Under the pieces are notes generated by a model. That model was given only the letters and a program-made list of their open reading frames with translations, was not told the origin of the DNA and did no database searches. This document shows positions 44,167 through 52,984 of a DNA stretch of 64,000 bases, in pieces (the first letter of the stretch is position 1; each line of letters begins with the position of its first letter). Source of the stretch: Palsa-506 sp963755815 (GTDB lineage: Bacteria; Actinomycetota; Actinomycetes; Streptosporangiales; Streptosporangiaceae); contig CAVWLF010000016.1 in assembly GCA_963755815.1 (NCBI GenBank), forward strand, positions 38,438 through 102,437, in the 5' to 3' direction. A program made the position numbers and the translations under genes.

Positions 44167-45228
44167 CTATCCCGGCAGCCATTCCACGTAGAAGATGCCG
44201 AGCCCGAGCGCGATGCACAGGCCGCAGATCAGCCAGAACCTGATCACGATGGTGGTTTCGGCCCAGCCGATCAGCTCGAAATGATGCTGCAGCGGGGCCA
44301 TCCGGAACACCCGGCGCCCCGTTGTCTTGAACGAGCCAACCTGGATGATCACCGAGAGCGCGATGATCACGAAGAGGCCGCCGAGAATCCCGAGCAGCAG
44401 CTGGGTCTTCGTGGTCACGGCCAGCCCGGCCAGCACTCCGCCGAGCGCCAGTGACCCGGTATCGCCCATGAAGATCCGGGCCGGGGGGGCGTTCCACCAC
44501 AGGAAGCCGAAGCAGGCGCCCAGCGCCGCCGCGGCGACCACCGCCAGGTCCAGCGGGCTGGCCACCGGGTAGCAGTGCGGGGTCAGGTTGACGGTGCAGT
44601 CGTTGCGCACCTGCCAGTTCGCGATCAGCACGTACGCGGCGAGGACCAGGATCGCCGCCCCGGTGGCGAGGCCGTCGAGCCCGTCGGTCAGGTTCACCGC
44701 GTTGGACGTGCCGGCGATCAGGAACATGATCCAGAGCACGAACGGGGCCACCCCGATGGACGGCCCGAAGTCCCGCAGGAAGGACAGGTGCGCGTCGGCG
44801 GGAGTGAGGTCAAACCCGTCCGCGAACCGGGAGTTCACCACCAGCAGCGCGAACAGGCCGCCGACGACCGCCTGGCCGGCCAGCTTGGCGCCGCTGCGCA
44901 GCCCGAGGCTGGTCTGCTTGTAGATCTTGATGAAGTCATCGATGAAGCCGACCAGGCCGAGCCCGGCCATCAGCATCAGGACGAGCAGGCCGGAGGAGGA
45001 CATCGCGTTATTCGTCGCCACGTGCCCGACGAAGTAGCCGATCACGGTGGCGACCACGATCACGGTGCCGCCCATGGTGGGGGTGCCCCGCTTGGTGGCG
45101 TGCGCGGCCGGGCCCTCCTCCCTGATCAGCTGGCCGTAGCCGCGCCGGGTGAAGACCCTGATCGCCAGCGGGGTGCCGAACAGCGCCAGGATCAGCGAGA
45201 CTGCGGCCGAGACGAGGATGGTTTTCAC
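44167..45228 (-). CDS. mraY: phospho-MurNAc-pentapeptide transferase MraY
   Basis: MraY makes lipid I by moving phospho-MurNAc-pentapeptide onto undecaprenyl phosphate. The 353-residue protein has ten membrane helices. It carries the active-site motifs GFIDDFIKIYKQ, NLTDGLDGLATG (catalytic Asp), FMGDTGSLALGG and the C-terminal histidine loop PLQHHFELIGW. The start is GTG 45228, overlapping the murF stop by 4 bp. Confidence 0.97.
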   Translation of the reverse strand: MKTILVSAAVSLILALFGTPLAIRVFTRRGYGQLIREEGPAAHATKRGTPTMGGTVIVVATVIGYFVGHVATNNAMSSSGLLVLMLMAGLGLVGFIDDFIKIYKQTSLGLRSGAKLAGQAVVGGLFALLVVNSRFADGFDLTPADAHLSFLRDFGPSIGVAPFVLWIMFLIAGTSNAVNLTDGLDGLATGAAILVLAAYVLIANWQVRNDCTVNLTPHCYPVASPLDLAVVAAAALGACFGFLWWNAPPARIFMGDTGSLALGGVLAGLAVTTKTQLLLGILGGLFVIIALSVIIQVGSFKTTGRRVFRMAPLQHHFELIGWAETTIVIRFWLICGLCIALGLGIFYVEWLPG

Positions 45229-46619
45229 AGCGGCAGCTCCTGCTCACCGGTCAGCGCGAGCGCGACGCGCTCCATCCGGACCGCACGCGATCCCTTGACC
45301 AGCACGACGTCGCCCCGCCGCAGGCGCTGCTGCATGGCCTGCACGGCCGCGGCCGCGTCCGGCACCGCGAGCAGCTCGCCGTGCCAGGAGCGGTGCGCCC
45401 GGGCGCCGGACAGGATCGGCGCGGCGTCATCGCCCACCACGATCAGGCCCGCCAGGCCCGCCTCCGCCGCGAGCAGGCCGGCCTGCTCGTGGAATTCGCG
45501 CGCCTGGCCGCCCAGCTCCGTCATGTAGCCGAGTACGGCGAAGGCCCGGCGGCTGCGCGCCAGTACCGCCAGGGTGCCCAGCGCCGCGCGCATCGCCTCC
45601 GGGTTCGCGTTGTACGCGTCGTTGATCACCGTCACTCCGTCGGGCCGTTCGGTGAACTCCATCCGCCATCGGCTCCGCGCGACCGCCGCGGACAGGCCGG
45701 CCGCGATGGCGGCGACGCTGATGCCCAGCTCCCTCGCCACCGCGGCGGCGGCCAGGGCGTTGCTGACGTTGTGCGCACCGTGCAGCCGCAGCCGCACCGG
45801 CGCCGAGGCTTCCTCGGTGACCAGCGTGAAGGCCGGCAGGCCCGCCTCATCCACGGTGACGTCATCGGCCCGGACGGCCGCCGCGGCGGCGCGGCCGAAC
45901 GTCACGACCCGCGCGGCCGTGCGCCCGGCCATGGCCAGCACCCGCGGGTCATCGGCGTTGAGCAGCGCCACGCCGTCCGGCGGCAGCGCTTCCGGAAGTT
46001 CCGCCTTCGCCCGCGCGACGTCCTCGATGCTGCCGAACTCGCCCGCGTGCGCGTGCCCGACGCACAGCACCGCGCCCAGCCGCGGCGGGGCCACCGCGCA
46101 CAGCCGGGCGATGTCGCCGGGGGCGCGGGCGGAGAACTCGGCGATCAGGTAGCGGGTCTGGCCGGTCACGCGCAGCACCGTGAGCGGGAGGCCAATCTCG
46201 TTGTTATAAGAATTGCGCGGCGAGACCGTCGGCCCGAGTGTCTCGATCAGCTGGGCGGCCAGGTCCTTGGTGGTGGTCTTCCCGGATGAGCCGGTGATGC
46301 CCACGACGACCAGATCGCCGATCCGGTCCAGCACGGCCCGGGCCAGGCTGGCCAGCGCGGCCGGAACGTCACCGACGATCAGCGCGGGCACGCCGGCCGG
46401 GCGGGTGGCGAGCACGACGACGGCACCGGCCGCGACCGCGGCTGGCGCGAAGTCGTGGCCGTCGGCCCGTTCTCCCGGCAGGGCCGCGAACAGGCTGCCC
46501 GGCACGGCCTGCCGGGAGTCGGCGATCACCGGCCCGGTGACCAGGGCGGCCGGATCGGCGACACGGTCCGCCTTCGCGCCGGTGATTCCGGCTATCTGGC
46601 CTACGGACAGCGGGATCAC
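45225..46619 (-). CDS. murF: UDP-MurNAc-tripeptide-D-Ala-D-Ala ligase
   Basis: MurF adds the D-Ala-D-Ala dipeptide and completes the pentapeptide. The 464 residues show the N-terminal domain (DSRQAVPGSLFAALPGERADGHDF), the ATP loop GITGSSGKTTTKDL, GHAHAGEFGSIEDVARAKAEL and INDAYNANPEAMRAAL. The GTG start overlaps the murE stop by 4 bp. Confidence 0.97.
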   Translation of the reverse strand: MIPLSVGQIAGITGAKADRVADPAALVTGPVIADSRQAVPGSLFAALPGERADGHDFAPAAVAAGAVVVLATRPAGVPALIVGDVPAALASLARAVLDRIGDLVVVGITGSSGKTTTKDLAAQLIETLGPTVSPRNSYNNEIGLPLTVLRVTGQTRYLIAEFSARAPGDIARLCAVAPPRLGAVLCVGHAHAGEFGSIEDVARAKAELPEALPPDGVALLNADDPRVLAMAGRTAARVVTFGRAAAAAVRADDVTVDEAGLPAFTLVTEEASAPVRLRLHGAHNVSNALAAAAVARELGISVAAIAAGLSAAVARSRWRMEFTERPDGVTVINDAYNANPEAMRAALGTLAVLARSRRAFAVLGYMTELGGQAREFHEQAGLLAAEAGLAGLIVVGDDAAPILSGARAHRSWHGELLAVPDAAAAVQAMQQRLRRGDVVLVKGSRAVRMERVALALTGEQELPL

Positions 46620-48226
46620 TGTTCCTCCGGGTCGGCTCGCCGCGCGCGGGGCGCGGCACGGGTATCCGCCAGCGTTTCCTCGCGGGCGGCCAGCTGACCG
46701 GCGAGCGCGTCGGCGGCCACCTCCCGGTCGTCGAACGGGATCACCGACGTGCCCAGGTACTGGCCCCGCTCGTGCCCCTTTCCCGCGATCAGCACCACGT
46801 CGCCCTTGCCCGCGCCGGAGATGGCCAGGCCGATCGCGGCGGCGCGATCCGGCTCGATGATCACGTGCGCCCGGTCCGCGGCGGGCACGCCGACCGCGCC
46901 GCCGAGCATCTCCGCAAGTATCGCCAGCGGATCCTCCGAGCGCGGGTTATCGCTGGTAAAAATGGCCACTTCCGCGAGACTGGCCGCCGCGGCGCCCATC
47001 AGCGGGCGCTTGGCCCGGTCCCGGTCCCCGCCGCAGCCCAGCACGATAGTGACCCGGCCCGGCGTGACCGGGCGCAGCGCCCGCAGCACCGCCTCGACCG
47101 CGCCCGGCTTGTGCGAGTAGTCGACCAGCACGGTGAAGTCCTGGCCCGCGTCCACCCGCTCCATCCGGCCGGGCACGCCGGGGCAGGCGGCGACTCCGGC
47201 CACCGCGTCCGTCAGCCCGATCCCGGCCTCCACCAGCGCGACGATGGCGCCGAGCGCGTTGGAGACGTTGAACAGCCCGGGCAGCGCCACGGACGCGTCG
47301 GCTTCCACGCCGCCGGGGCCGATGACGCGGAACGTGCTCCCGTCGGCGCCCGAGCGCACATCCTCGGCGCGCCAGTCCGCCGCCGGGTTTCCCGCGGCGG
47401 AGAACGAGGTCAGGGGTATCCGCGGGGACGCGGCGAGCAGCCGCCCGTGCTGATCATCGATATTCACCACGCCGGCCCGGGCGTAGCCGGGGCTGAACAG
47501 CGCGGCCTTGGCGGCGAAATAGTCGTCGAGGCTCGGGTGAAAGTCAAGATGGTCCTGCGACAGGTTGGTGAACACGGCCACCTCGAAGGAAGTTCCGGCC
47601 ACCCGGCCGAGCGCCAGGGCGTGGCTGGACACCTCCATCGCGGCCGCGGTGACGCCCTGCTCGGCCATCACGGCCAGGGTGGCCTGCAGGTCCGTGGCTT
47701 CCGGGGTCGTGAGCTCACTCGCGGCGGTGACGCCCGCGACCCGGGTTTCCACGCCGCCGACCAGGCCGGCCAGGCGGCCTGCCATCCGGAGCCCGGACTC
47801 GATCAGGTAGGTCGTGGTGGTCTTGCCGCTGGTGCCGGTCACGCCGATGAGCTGCAGCCGGGCGGACGGGTTCCCGTAGATCCACGACGCCACCTCGCCG
47901 AGCCTGGCCCGGGGGTCGGTGACCACGAACACCGGCAGCCCGCAGCCGGCCGCGAGGTCCCGCCCGGCCGGGTCGGTCAGTACCGCGACGGCGCCTGCCC
48001 CGGCCGCCTGGGCGCAGAACCGCGCGCCGTGCTGGCGGCTGCCGGGCAGCGCGGCGTACAGGTCGCCGGGCCGGACCCGGCGTGAATCGTGGGTTATCCC
48101 GGACAGCAGGCCGGGATCGGGGCCAGCGCCGGGCAGCCGCCGGGCGGCCGTCTTCAGCCCGAGTAGCATCGCGAGTCCCGCGAGCGGGCGCGCCGGAACT
48201 CGGGCTGGACGCAGGGCCGCGGGCAC
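46616..48226 (-). CDS. murE: UDP-MurNAc-dipeptide:meso-diaminopimelate ligase
   Basis: MurE adds the third stem residue. The 536-residue protein has ITHDSRRVRPGDLYAALPG, the ATP loop GTSGKTTTTYL at 131-141 and the carboxylated-lysine region. Its DNPRSEDPLAIL motif is the signature for meso-diaminopimelate rather than lysine, so the wall is the mDAP type. The start at GTG 48226 has a poor binding site. ATG 48169 (MLLGLKTAARR), with GGGA upstream, is an alternative. Confidence 0.96.
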   Translation of the reverse strand: MPAALRPARVPARPLAGLAMLLGLKTAARRLPGAGPDPGLLSGITHDSRRVRPGDLYAALPGSRQHGARFCAQAAGAGAVAVLTDPAGRDLAAGCGLPVFVVTDPRARLGEVASWIYGNPSARLQLIGVTGTSGKTTTTYLIESGLRMAGRLAGLVGGVETRVAGVTAASELTTPEATDLQATLAVMAEQGVTAAAMEVSSHALALGRVAGTSFEVAVFTNLSQDHLDFHPSLDDYFAAKAALFSPGYARAGVVNIDDQHGRLLAASPRIPLTSFSAAGNPAADWRAEDVRSGADGSTFRVIGPGGVEADASVALPGLFNVSNALGAIVALVEAGIGLTDAVAGVAACPGVPGRMERVDAGQDFTVLVDYSHKPGAVEAVLRALRPVTPGRVTIVLGCGGDRDRAKRPLMGAAAASLAEVAIFTSDNPRSEDPLAILAEMLGGAVGVPAADRAHVIIEPDRAAAIGLAISGAGKGDVVLIAGKGHERGQYLGTSVIPFDDREVAADALAGQLAAREETLADTRAAPRARRADPEEQ

Positions 48227-48245
48227 GCGCAGAGATTACCCCCGT

Positions 48246-50414
48246 TCACGGCGCCGTGAGCCGCACCTTCGGCCGCTTGCCGCCATCCGGCGGGATCTTC
48301 ATGGTCTGCAGGGCGAACTTCATCACCTGATTGAACACCGGCCCGGCCACCTCGTCGCCGAAATAGTCGCTGGTCTTCGGGTCCTGCACATGCACCGCCA
48401 CCACCAGTTGCGGGTCGGTCGCGGGGGCGATCCCGATGTAGCTGGATCCGTATTCGCACAGGCAGCCGCCGCGCTGCGGATCGGCCAGCTGGGCCGTCCC
48501 GGTCTTGGCGGCAATCGAGTACCCGGCGATGACGCCCCAGGGCTCGCTGCCGGCCACATCGACCATGGGCACCTGCTGGAGAATTCTCATCAGCTCGCGC
48601 GCCGTCCTGGCCTTCAGCACGCGGGTCCGCCGCGGCCGGGGGGAGGTGACGTATTTACCGTCGCTGTTCGTATGGCCGGCGATGATCGACGGCTGGACCC
48701 TGACCCCCCCGTTGGCGATGGCCGCGTAGAGGCTGGCCATCTGGACGGCCGTCGCTCCCACGCCCTGACCGAAGGACAGCGTGTACCTGGTGTCCGCGCT
48801 CCACTGCGACGGCGGCTGCAGCAGCCCGGGACTCTCGCCCGGCAGGCCGAGCCTGGTCACCGAGCCGAAGCCGAGCTTCTTGTAGTACTGGTACTGGATG
48901 CTCGGGCTGACATGGTGGACCACCTGGACCATGCCCACGTTGCTTGAGTTGGCCAGGATGCCCGCGACGGTGTAGTGGACGGTCGGATGGATCTCGGCGT
49001 CGTGGTACCAGGCTCCATCGACCTTGATCTGGTCCGGGATCCGGTAAACGCTCATCGGCGTCTGGCCGCCGCGCTCGAGCGCCGCGGCCACCGTGACGAC
49101 CTTGGCCGTGCTGCCCGGCTCGAAGACGTCCGCCACCGGGATGTCCGTGGTCGACGCCACGCTCTTGGGGTCGGCCGGGTTGAATTCCGGCCACTGGGCC
49201 ATCGCGAGGATCTTCCCGGTCTTCGGGTCCATGATCACTATGGAGCAGTTCGCGGCATGGGTCAGCCGGACCCGTTCCTTACATGCCTGCTGGGCTTCCC
49301 ACTGCAGGTCGGACTGGATCGTCAGGCGCAGGTTCTCGGCCGGCACCTGCGGATGGACATCGTCCTGGGTGAGCGGGATGGGCTGGCCCTGCGAGCCGGT
49401 CTCGACGTCTTCCTCGCCGTCCTTCCCGGCCAGCAGCGAGTTGTCGGCGTACTCGACGCCGGCCGTACCGTGCAGCTCGCCGGTTTTCTGGTTCGTGTCG
49501 GTGAAGCCGAGCAGGTTGGCGGCGAGGTCGCCGTTGGGGTAGACGCGGCTGTAACTCGGGGTCTCGTTGATGCCGGGCAGGTCGAGGCTGGTGATGCGGC
49601 TGCCGGTCGCCGCGGGGACGCCGGCCTTCAGCGCGACGTAGTCCGGCGACGGGCCGTGCTCGTTGATCAGCTGCAAGATCCGGGCCGGCGGCATCGCCAG
49701 CGGGCCGGCCAGCGCGGCGGCCACGGCCGGCCGTTTCGCCGCCGCAATCAGCGCCGGGTCGGCGAAGACCACGTCGGTCTGCACGGTCATGGCCAGCACC
49801 TTGCCGTCGCTGGTCGTGATGGCTCCGCGCACCGCCGGGATCGGGATCTTGATGAGCCGCTGCTGCTCAGCCAGCTGCCGGTAGGTGGACCAGTCCAGGC
49901 CCTGGAGCTGGACGAGCCGGCCGGCGAACAGCGACAGGGCGAAGACGATGCAGATCAGCGTGACATTCAGCCGCCGGGCCGGACTGCCCCGGCGCAGTGC
50001 GCGCCGGAAGGGGGGAAAGCGGTCCCGGCGGCCGCCCGCCCGCCGCGACCTGGCTCCACTCCCCCGGCGCTTGCCCTGGCCCGGGCCCTGACCCGGCCCA
50101 GCGGATGGCGCCTCGCCCAGCCGCCGGGCTCTTGGCTGCTGGCCCGGCCGCTGTGCTCCGGGCGGCGGCATGCCCGGCCGCGGTACTCCGGACCGCGGTA
50201 CCCCGGGCCGCTGTGCTCCGGGCCGCGGCACGCCGGGCCGGGCCGTACCTGGTACCCGCCGGGTGCCGTCCGAGCGCCGGTCGCCCTCGCGCCTGCCCGC
50301 GCCCGGCCCGGGTGAGCGGCCCGGGCTTCGCGGGCCGGCGGCCGTTCCCGGCCGGCCCGCGGAGCGCGGGCGCGTGCCGCCATCCCCGCTGCGATCCCGG
50401 TCGCGTGCTGTCAC
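48246..50414 (-). CDS. ftsI: septal transpeptidase FtsI (PBP3-type class B PBP)
   Basis: FtsI crosslinks septal peptidoglycan. The 722-residue protein is about 120-150 residues longer than usual at its cytoplasmic N-terminus, which is Arg/Pro/Gly-rich with repeats like RPGVPRPGAQ. One membrane helix follows (LNVTLICIVFALSLFAGRLVQL), then the PBP dimerisation domain. The transpeptidase domain carries SxxK (EPGSTAK), SxN (NSSNVG) and KTG (AAKTGTAQ) in order. GTG 50414 overlaps the ftsL stop by 4 bp. Confidence 0.97.
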   Translation of the reverse strand: MTARDRDRSGDGGTRPRSAGRPGTAAGPRSPGRSPGPGAGRREGDRRSDGTRRVPGTARPGVPRPGAQRPGVPRSGVPRPGMPPPGAQRPGQQPRARRLGEAPSAGPGQGPGQGKRRGSGARSRRAGGRRDRFPPFRRALRRGSPARRLNVTLICIVFALSLFAGRLVQLQGLDWSTYRQLAEQQRLIKIPIPAVRGAITTSDGKVLAMTVQTDVVFADPALIAAAKRPAVAAALAGPLAMPPARILQLINEHGPSPDYVALKAGVPAATGSRITSLDLPGINETPSYSRVYPNGDLAANLLGFTDTNQKTGELHGTAGVEYADNSLLAGKDGEEDVETGSQGQPIPLTQDDVHPQVPAENLRLTIQSDLQWEAQQACKERVRLTHAANCSIVIMDPKTGKILAMAQWPEFNPADPKSVASTTDIPVADVFEPGSTAKVVTVAAALERGGQTPMSVYRIPDQIKVDGAWYHDAEIHPTVHYTVAGILANSSNVGMVQVVHHVSPSIQYQYYKKLGFGSVTRLGLPGESPGLLQPPSQWSADTRYTLSFGQGVGATAVQMASLYAAIANGGVRVQPSIIAGHTNSDGKYVTSPRPRRTRVLKARTARELMRILQQVPMVDVAGSEPWGVIAGYSIAAKTGTAQLADPQRGGCLCEYGSSYIGIAPATDPQLVVAVHVQDPKTSDYFGDEVAGPVFNQVMKFALQTMKIPPDGGKRPKVRLTAP

Positions 50415-51013
50415 GGAGCGTATCCAGGGACATTGGGAATGCCCGGCAGGGTGGCCGGCTGCCGGTAGACGTGGCCGGTGCGCAGGTTGATGACGTTCAG
50501 CAGCGGTTGCGTCCGCAGGCCCAGCCGCAGCGCTTGCCGCTGCAGCGAAGCCGGGGACTCTTCCGTGCTGACCTGCTGCTGAAGCGTCTGCTCCTGCTGG
50601 CTGAGCGCCGCGTTACCCCGCTGCAGTGCGTTGATCCGGAACGAGGCGGCGGCCAGCGTCGTATTGATGACCAGCAGGCAGACCAGCCCGCCGCCGAGCA
50701 TGCCGAGCACGAGCAGGATGAACCGGGTTCGCGGGACGTGCCGCGCGGCCGGGAGATGAGCGCCGCCGGGGGCGGCCGCGGGCAGGCCGCGGCCGGGCTC
50801 GCGGCGGGCCGGCGGACTCCCGGCCGGGCTGCGCACGCCCGGCTGGGCGGGCCCGGCCGGGCGCGTTCCCGTCCGGGCGCCCGCACCGGTTCCGGTCGGG
50901 CTGGCCAGGCCGGGGCCGGCCAGGCTGGTGCCAGCCGGACGCCGGCCGGCCGGACGGCCGGGCGATTCCTGCCGCGGCCCTCGCCTGCGTGTGCTTACCT
51001 CTGTTGTGTTCAT
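50411..51013 (-). CDS. ftsL: FtsL-like divisome protein
   Basis: This bitopic protein of about 200 residues occupies the ftsL position between rsmH and ftsI. The N-terminal 100 residues are basic and Gly/Pro/Ala-rich. They are followed by one membrane helix (RFILLVLGMLGGGLVCLLVINTTLA) and a short coiled coil (INALQRGNAALSQQEQTLQQQVS) that would pair with a DivIC partner. I place the start at ATG 51013 (MNTTEVSTRRRG). The frame upstream runs inside rsmH and is a shadow. GGAGG lies about 14 nt upstream, further than usual. Confidence 0.88.
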   Translation of the reverse strand: MNTTEVSTRRRGPRQESPGRPAGRRPAGTSLAGPGLASPTGTGAGARTGTRPAGPAQPGVRSPAGSPPARREPGRGLPAAAPGGAHLPAARHVPRTRFILLVLGMLGGGLVCLLVINTTLAAASFRINALQRGNAALSQQEQTLQQQVSTEESPASLQRQALRLGLRTQPLLNVINLRTGHVYRQPATLPGIPNVPGYAP

Positions 51014-51050
51014 CCGGCTGCGCCCGTCCTCCCTGTTACCTGGCCCGTAT

Positions 51051-52010
51051 TCATGCCGCCGCCCGGATCCGCTCGGCGGCCCGCAGCCGCGCCGAGCCCG
51101 CGCGCGGGTTGCTGGCCAGCTCGTCCGGCGCCGGGCGCTCCGCGCCGGACGTGAGAATCCGGAACTGCGGCCTGCTGCCGGGCAGCGATACCGGCAGGCC
51201 GGGCGGCGTCGTGTCGGTCGCGCGCTCCGTGAACGCCCGCTTAACCAGCCGGTCTTCGAGCGAGTGGTAGGCGAGCACCACGATCCGGCCGCCCACGGCC
51301 ACCACGTCCATGGCCGCGGGCAGCGCCCGCCGCAGCGCCTCAAGCTCGCCGTTCACCTCGATCCGCAGGGCCTGGAAGGTGCGCTTGGCCGGGTGGCCGC
51401 CGTGCCGCCTGGCCGGCGCGGGGATCGAGTCACGGACGAGTTCGCCCAGCCGCATGGTGGAGGTGAACGGGGCCTGGGAGCGAGCCCGGACGACGGCGTC
51501 GGCGATCCGGCGCGCGAAGCGCTCCTCCCCGTACTCCCGCAGCACCCGGGCCAGCTGGGCGGCCGAATAGGTATTGACCACGTCCGCGGCGGTGAGCGGC
51601 CCGGTCTGGTCCATGCGCATGTCCAGCGGCGCGTCATAGGAATAGGCGAAGCCGCGCTCCGGATCGTCAAGCTGGGGCGAGGACACCCCGAGGTCGAACA
51701 GGATGCCGTGCACGCTCGGCAGGCGGAGCCGGGTCAGTATCGCCGGGATCTCGTCATAGACCGCATGCACGAGGGTGACCCGGTTCCGGTACGGGGCGAG
51801 CACCAGGCGGGACGCCTCGATCGCGGCCTCGTCGGTGTCGACGCCGATCAGCGTGAGTCCGGGATGCTCGCTGAGCAGCGCGCTGGCGTGGCCGGCCCGG
51901 CCCAGCGTCGCGTCCAGCAGGATCGCGCCCGGGGGCTCAAGCGCGGGAGCGAGCAGGGCGAGCACCCGGTCAGTCATGACCGGCCGGTGGCCGGTTTCGG
52001 CCGGGCCCAT
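51051..52010 (-). CDS. rsmH: 16S rRNA m4C1402 methyltransferase RsmH (MraW)
   Basis: RsmH methylates N4 of C1402 in 16S rRNA. The 319-residue protein has HRPVMTDRVL, the SAM motif DATLGRAGHASALL, DLGVSSPQLDDPERGFAYSYDAPLDMRMD, RTFQALRIEVNGEL and the C-terminal VLAYHSLEDRLVKRAF. ATG 52010 is preceded by GAGGGGG. A 201-bp gap separates it from mraZ. Confidence 0.97.
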   Translation of the reverse strand: MGPAETGHRPVMTDRVLALLAPALEPPGAILLDATLGRAGHASALLSEHPGLTLIGVDTDEAAIEASRLVLAPYRNRVTLVHAVYDEIPAILTRLRLPSVHGILFDLGVSSPQLDDPERGFAYSYDAPLDMRMDQTGPLTAADVVNTYSAAQLARVLREYGEERFARRIADAVVRARSQAPFTSTMRLGELVRDSIPAPARRHGGHPAKRTFQALRIEVNGELEALRRALPAAMDVVAVGGRIVVLAYHSLEDRLVKRAFTERATDTTPPGLPVSLPGSRPQFRILTSGAERPAPDELASNPRAGSARLRAAERIRAAA

Positions 52011-52211
52011 GGAACCCCCTCGCTGTGTAGCCGCGGCGCCGCGTGCCGCGTTTGCCGGTATCTGCCGTCCGGTGCCCGGCCAGGTCCCCATCCGCGCGAT
52101 GCGCTGATAGTCCGTTGGCCGCCTGGCGCCGGGGAAGTGACGTCAGCCGACCTGGCCGCCCAGCGCGGGTGGAGACCTCGCCGGGCACCGGCGCCTGGAT
52201 GCAGGCGCCCC
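52011..52211 (-). other. rsmH-mraZ spacer, nothing recognised
   Basis: The 201 bp between the mraZ stop and the rsmH start are longer than other gaps in the cluster. I see no coding bias, no convincing hairpin and no clear promoter. Confidence 0.5.
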
Positions 52212-52643
52212 TCAGAGAATTCCGGGCAGCACCTCCTCGGACGCATCAGAGAAGGCGTCTTCCTGCTGCTCCAGGTAGGTATGCCAGGCCGTGGCGTCCC
52301 AGATCTCCAGGCGGGTATTGGCGCCGATCACCACGCAGTCGCGCTGCAGGGCCGCGTAGTCCCGCAAGCCGGGCGGGATGGTGATCCGCCCTTGCTTGTC
52401 CGGAATCTCGTCGAAGGCGCTGGCAAAGAACACCCGGCTGTAGTCACGCACGGCCTTGGCGGTCACCGGCGCCACCCGCAATGCCTCGGTGATGCGGCCG
52501 AACTCCGGCTCGGGGAAGACATACAGGCAGCGCTCCTGGCCCTTGGTCAGCACCAGCCCGGCGGCGAGTTCCTCGCGGTACTTGGCGGGCAGGAACAGCC
52601 GTCCCTTGTCATCCAGGCGAGGCGAGTGAGTGCCGAGAAACAC
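52212..52643 (-). CDS. mraZ: MraZ transcriptional regulator of the dcw cluster
   Basis: MraZ is a ring-forming DNA-binding protein with two SpoVT-AbrB-like domains. Both conserved DxKGR/DxQGR turns are present (PRLDDKGRLFLPAKYR and EIPDKQGRITIPPGLR), in 143 residues. In E. coli MraZ is known to bind direct repeats in its own promoter and repress the cluster. Here four matching repeats overlap the promoter. The start is GTG 52643, with GGAGG 9 nt upstream. Confidence 0.96.
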   Translation of the reverse strand: MFLGTHSPRLDDKGRLFLPAKYREELAAGLVLTKGQERCLYVFPEPEFGRITEALRVAPVTAKAVRDYSRVFFASAFDEIPDKQGRITIPPGLRDYAALQRDCVVIGANTRLEIWDATAWHTYLEQQEDAFSDASEEVLPGIL

Positions 52644-52695
52644 TGGCGCTCACCTCCCCACTCCCCACCCGCGGTGCGCTGCGAAGCCCATCCGG

Positions 52696-52731
52696 CCCCA
52701 CGGTCCACCACTGTACTCCACAATCCTCCAC
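52696..52731 (-). promoter_or_regulatory. four MraZ boxes with 10-bp period
   Basis: Read on the minus strand in the mraZ direction, the boxes are GTGGAG (52731-52726), GTGGAG (52721-52716), GTGGTG (52711-52706) and GTGGGG (52701-52696), each separated by exactly 4 nt. One helical turn per box fits binding of adjacent subunits of the MraZ ring on one face of DNA. The first three boxes overlap the spacer and -10 of the mraZ promoter. Confidence 0.8.
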
Positions 52732-52737
52732 CGTCAA
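52710..52737 (-). promoter_or_regulatory. mraZ promoter
   Basis: On the minus strand TTGACG (52737-52732) and TACAGT (52715-52710) form -35 and -10 hexamers with a 16-bp spacer. Transcription would start near 52703, about 60 nt before the mraZ GTG. MraZ boxes cover the spacer and the start region, which fits autoregulation. Confidence 0.7.
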
Positions 52738-52792
52738 TGTCGCAGATCCGGTGAACCGATCACCTATGCCGGGGAGTTTCAAGGTCAGGAGG

Positions 52793-52808
52793 GTGGAGTG
52801 AAGTGGAG
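52793..52808 (+). promoter_or_regulatory. two MraZ-type boxes facing moxR
   Basis: GTGGAG occurs at 52793-52798 and 52803-52808 on the plus strand, again with 4 nt between and a 10-bp period. It is the same hexamer as the two strongest mraZ boxes but in the opposite orientation. The pair lies about 180 bp upstream of the moxR start, within the divergent intergenic region. Confidence 0.5.
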
Positions 52809-52984
52809 GGCAGCATGCGCGCGCACGCATCAGCGGTGGCCGGCCCGCGCACCGGGAACGGCCCGCTGCGGGCTCGTCGCGCCTACCTCGTTACCCCGCC
52901 GATACCGAAGCGGCATCGCGTACACCTAATTCACGACGTACTGTCTGAACGCATGGTCCTGACATCACATGGGAGCTACCCGGC

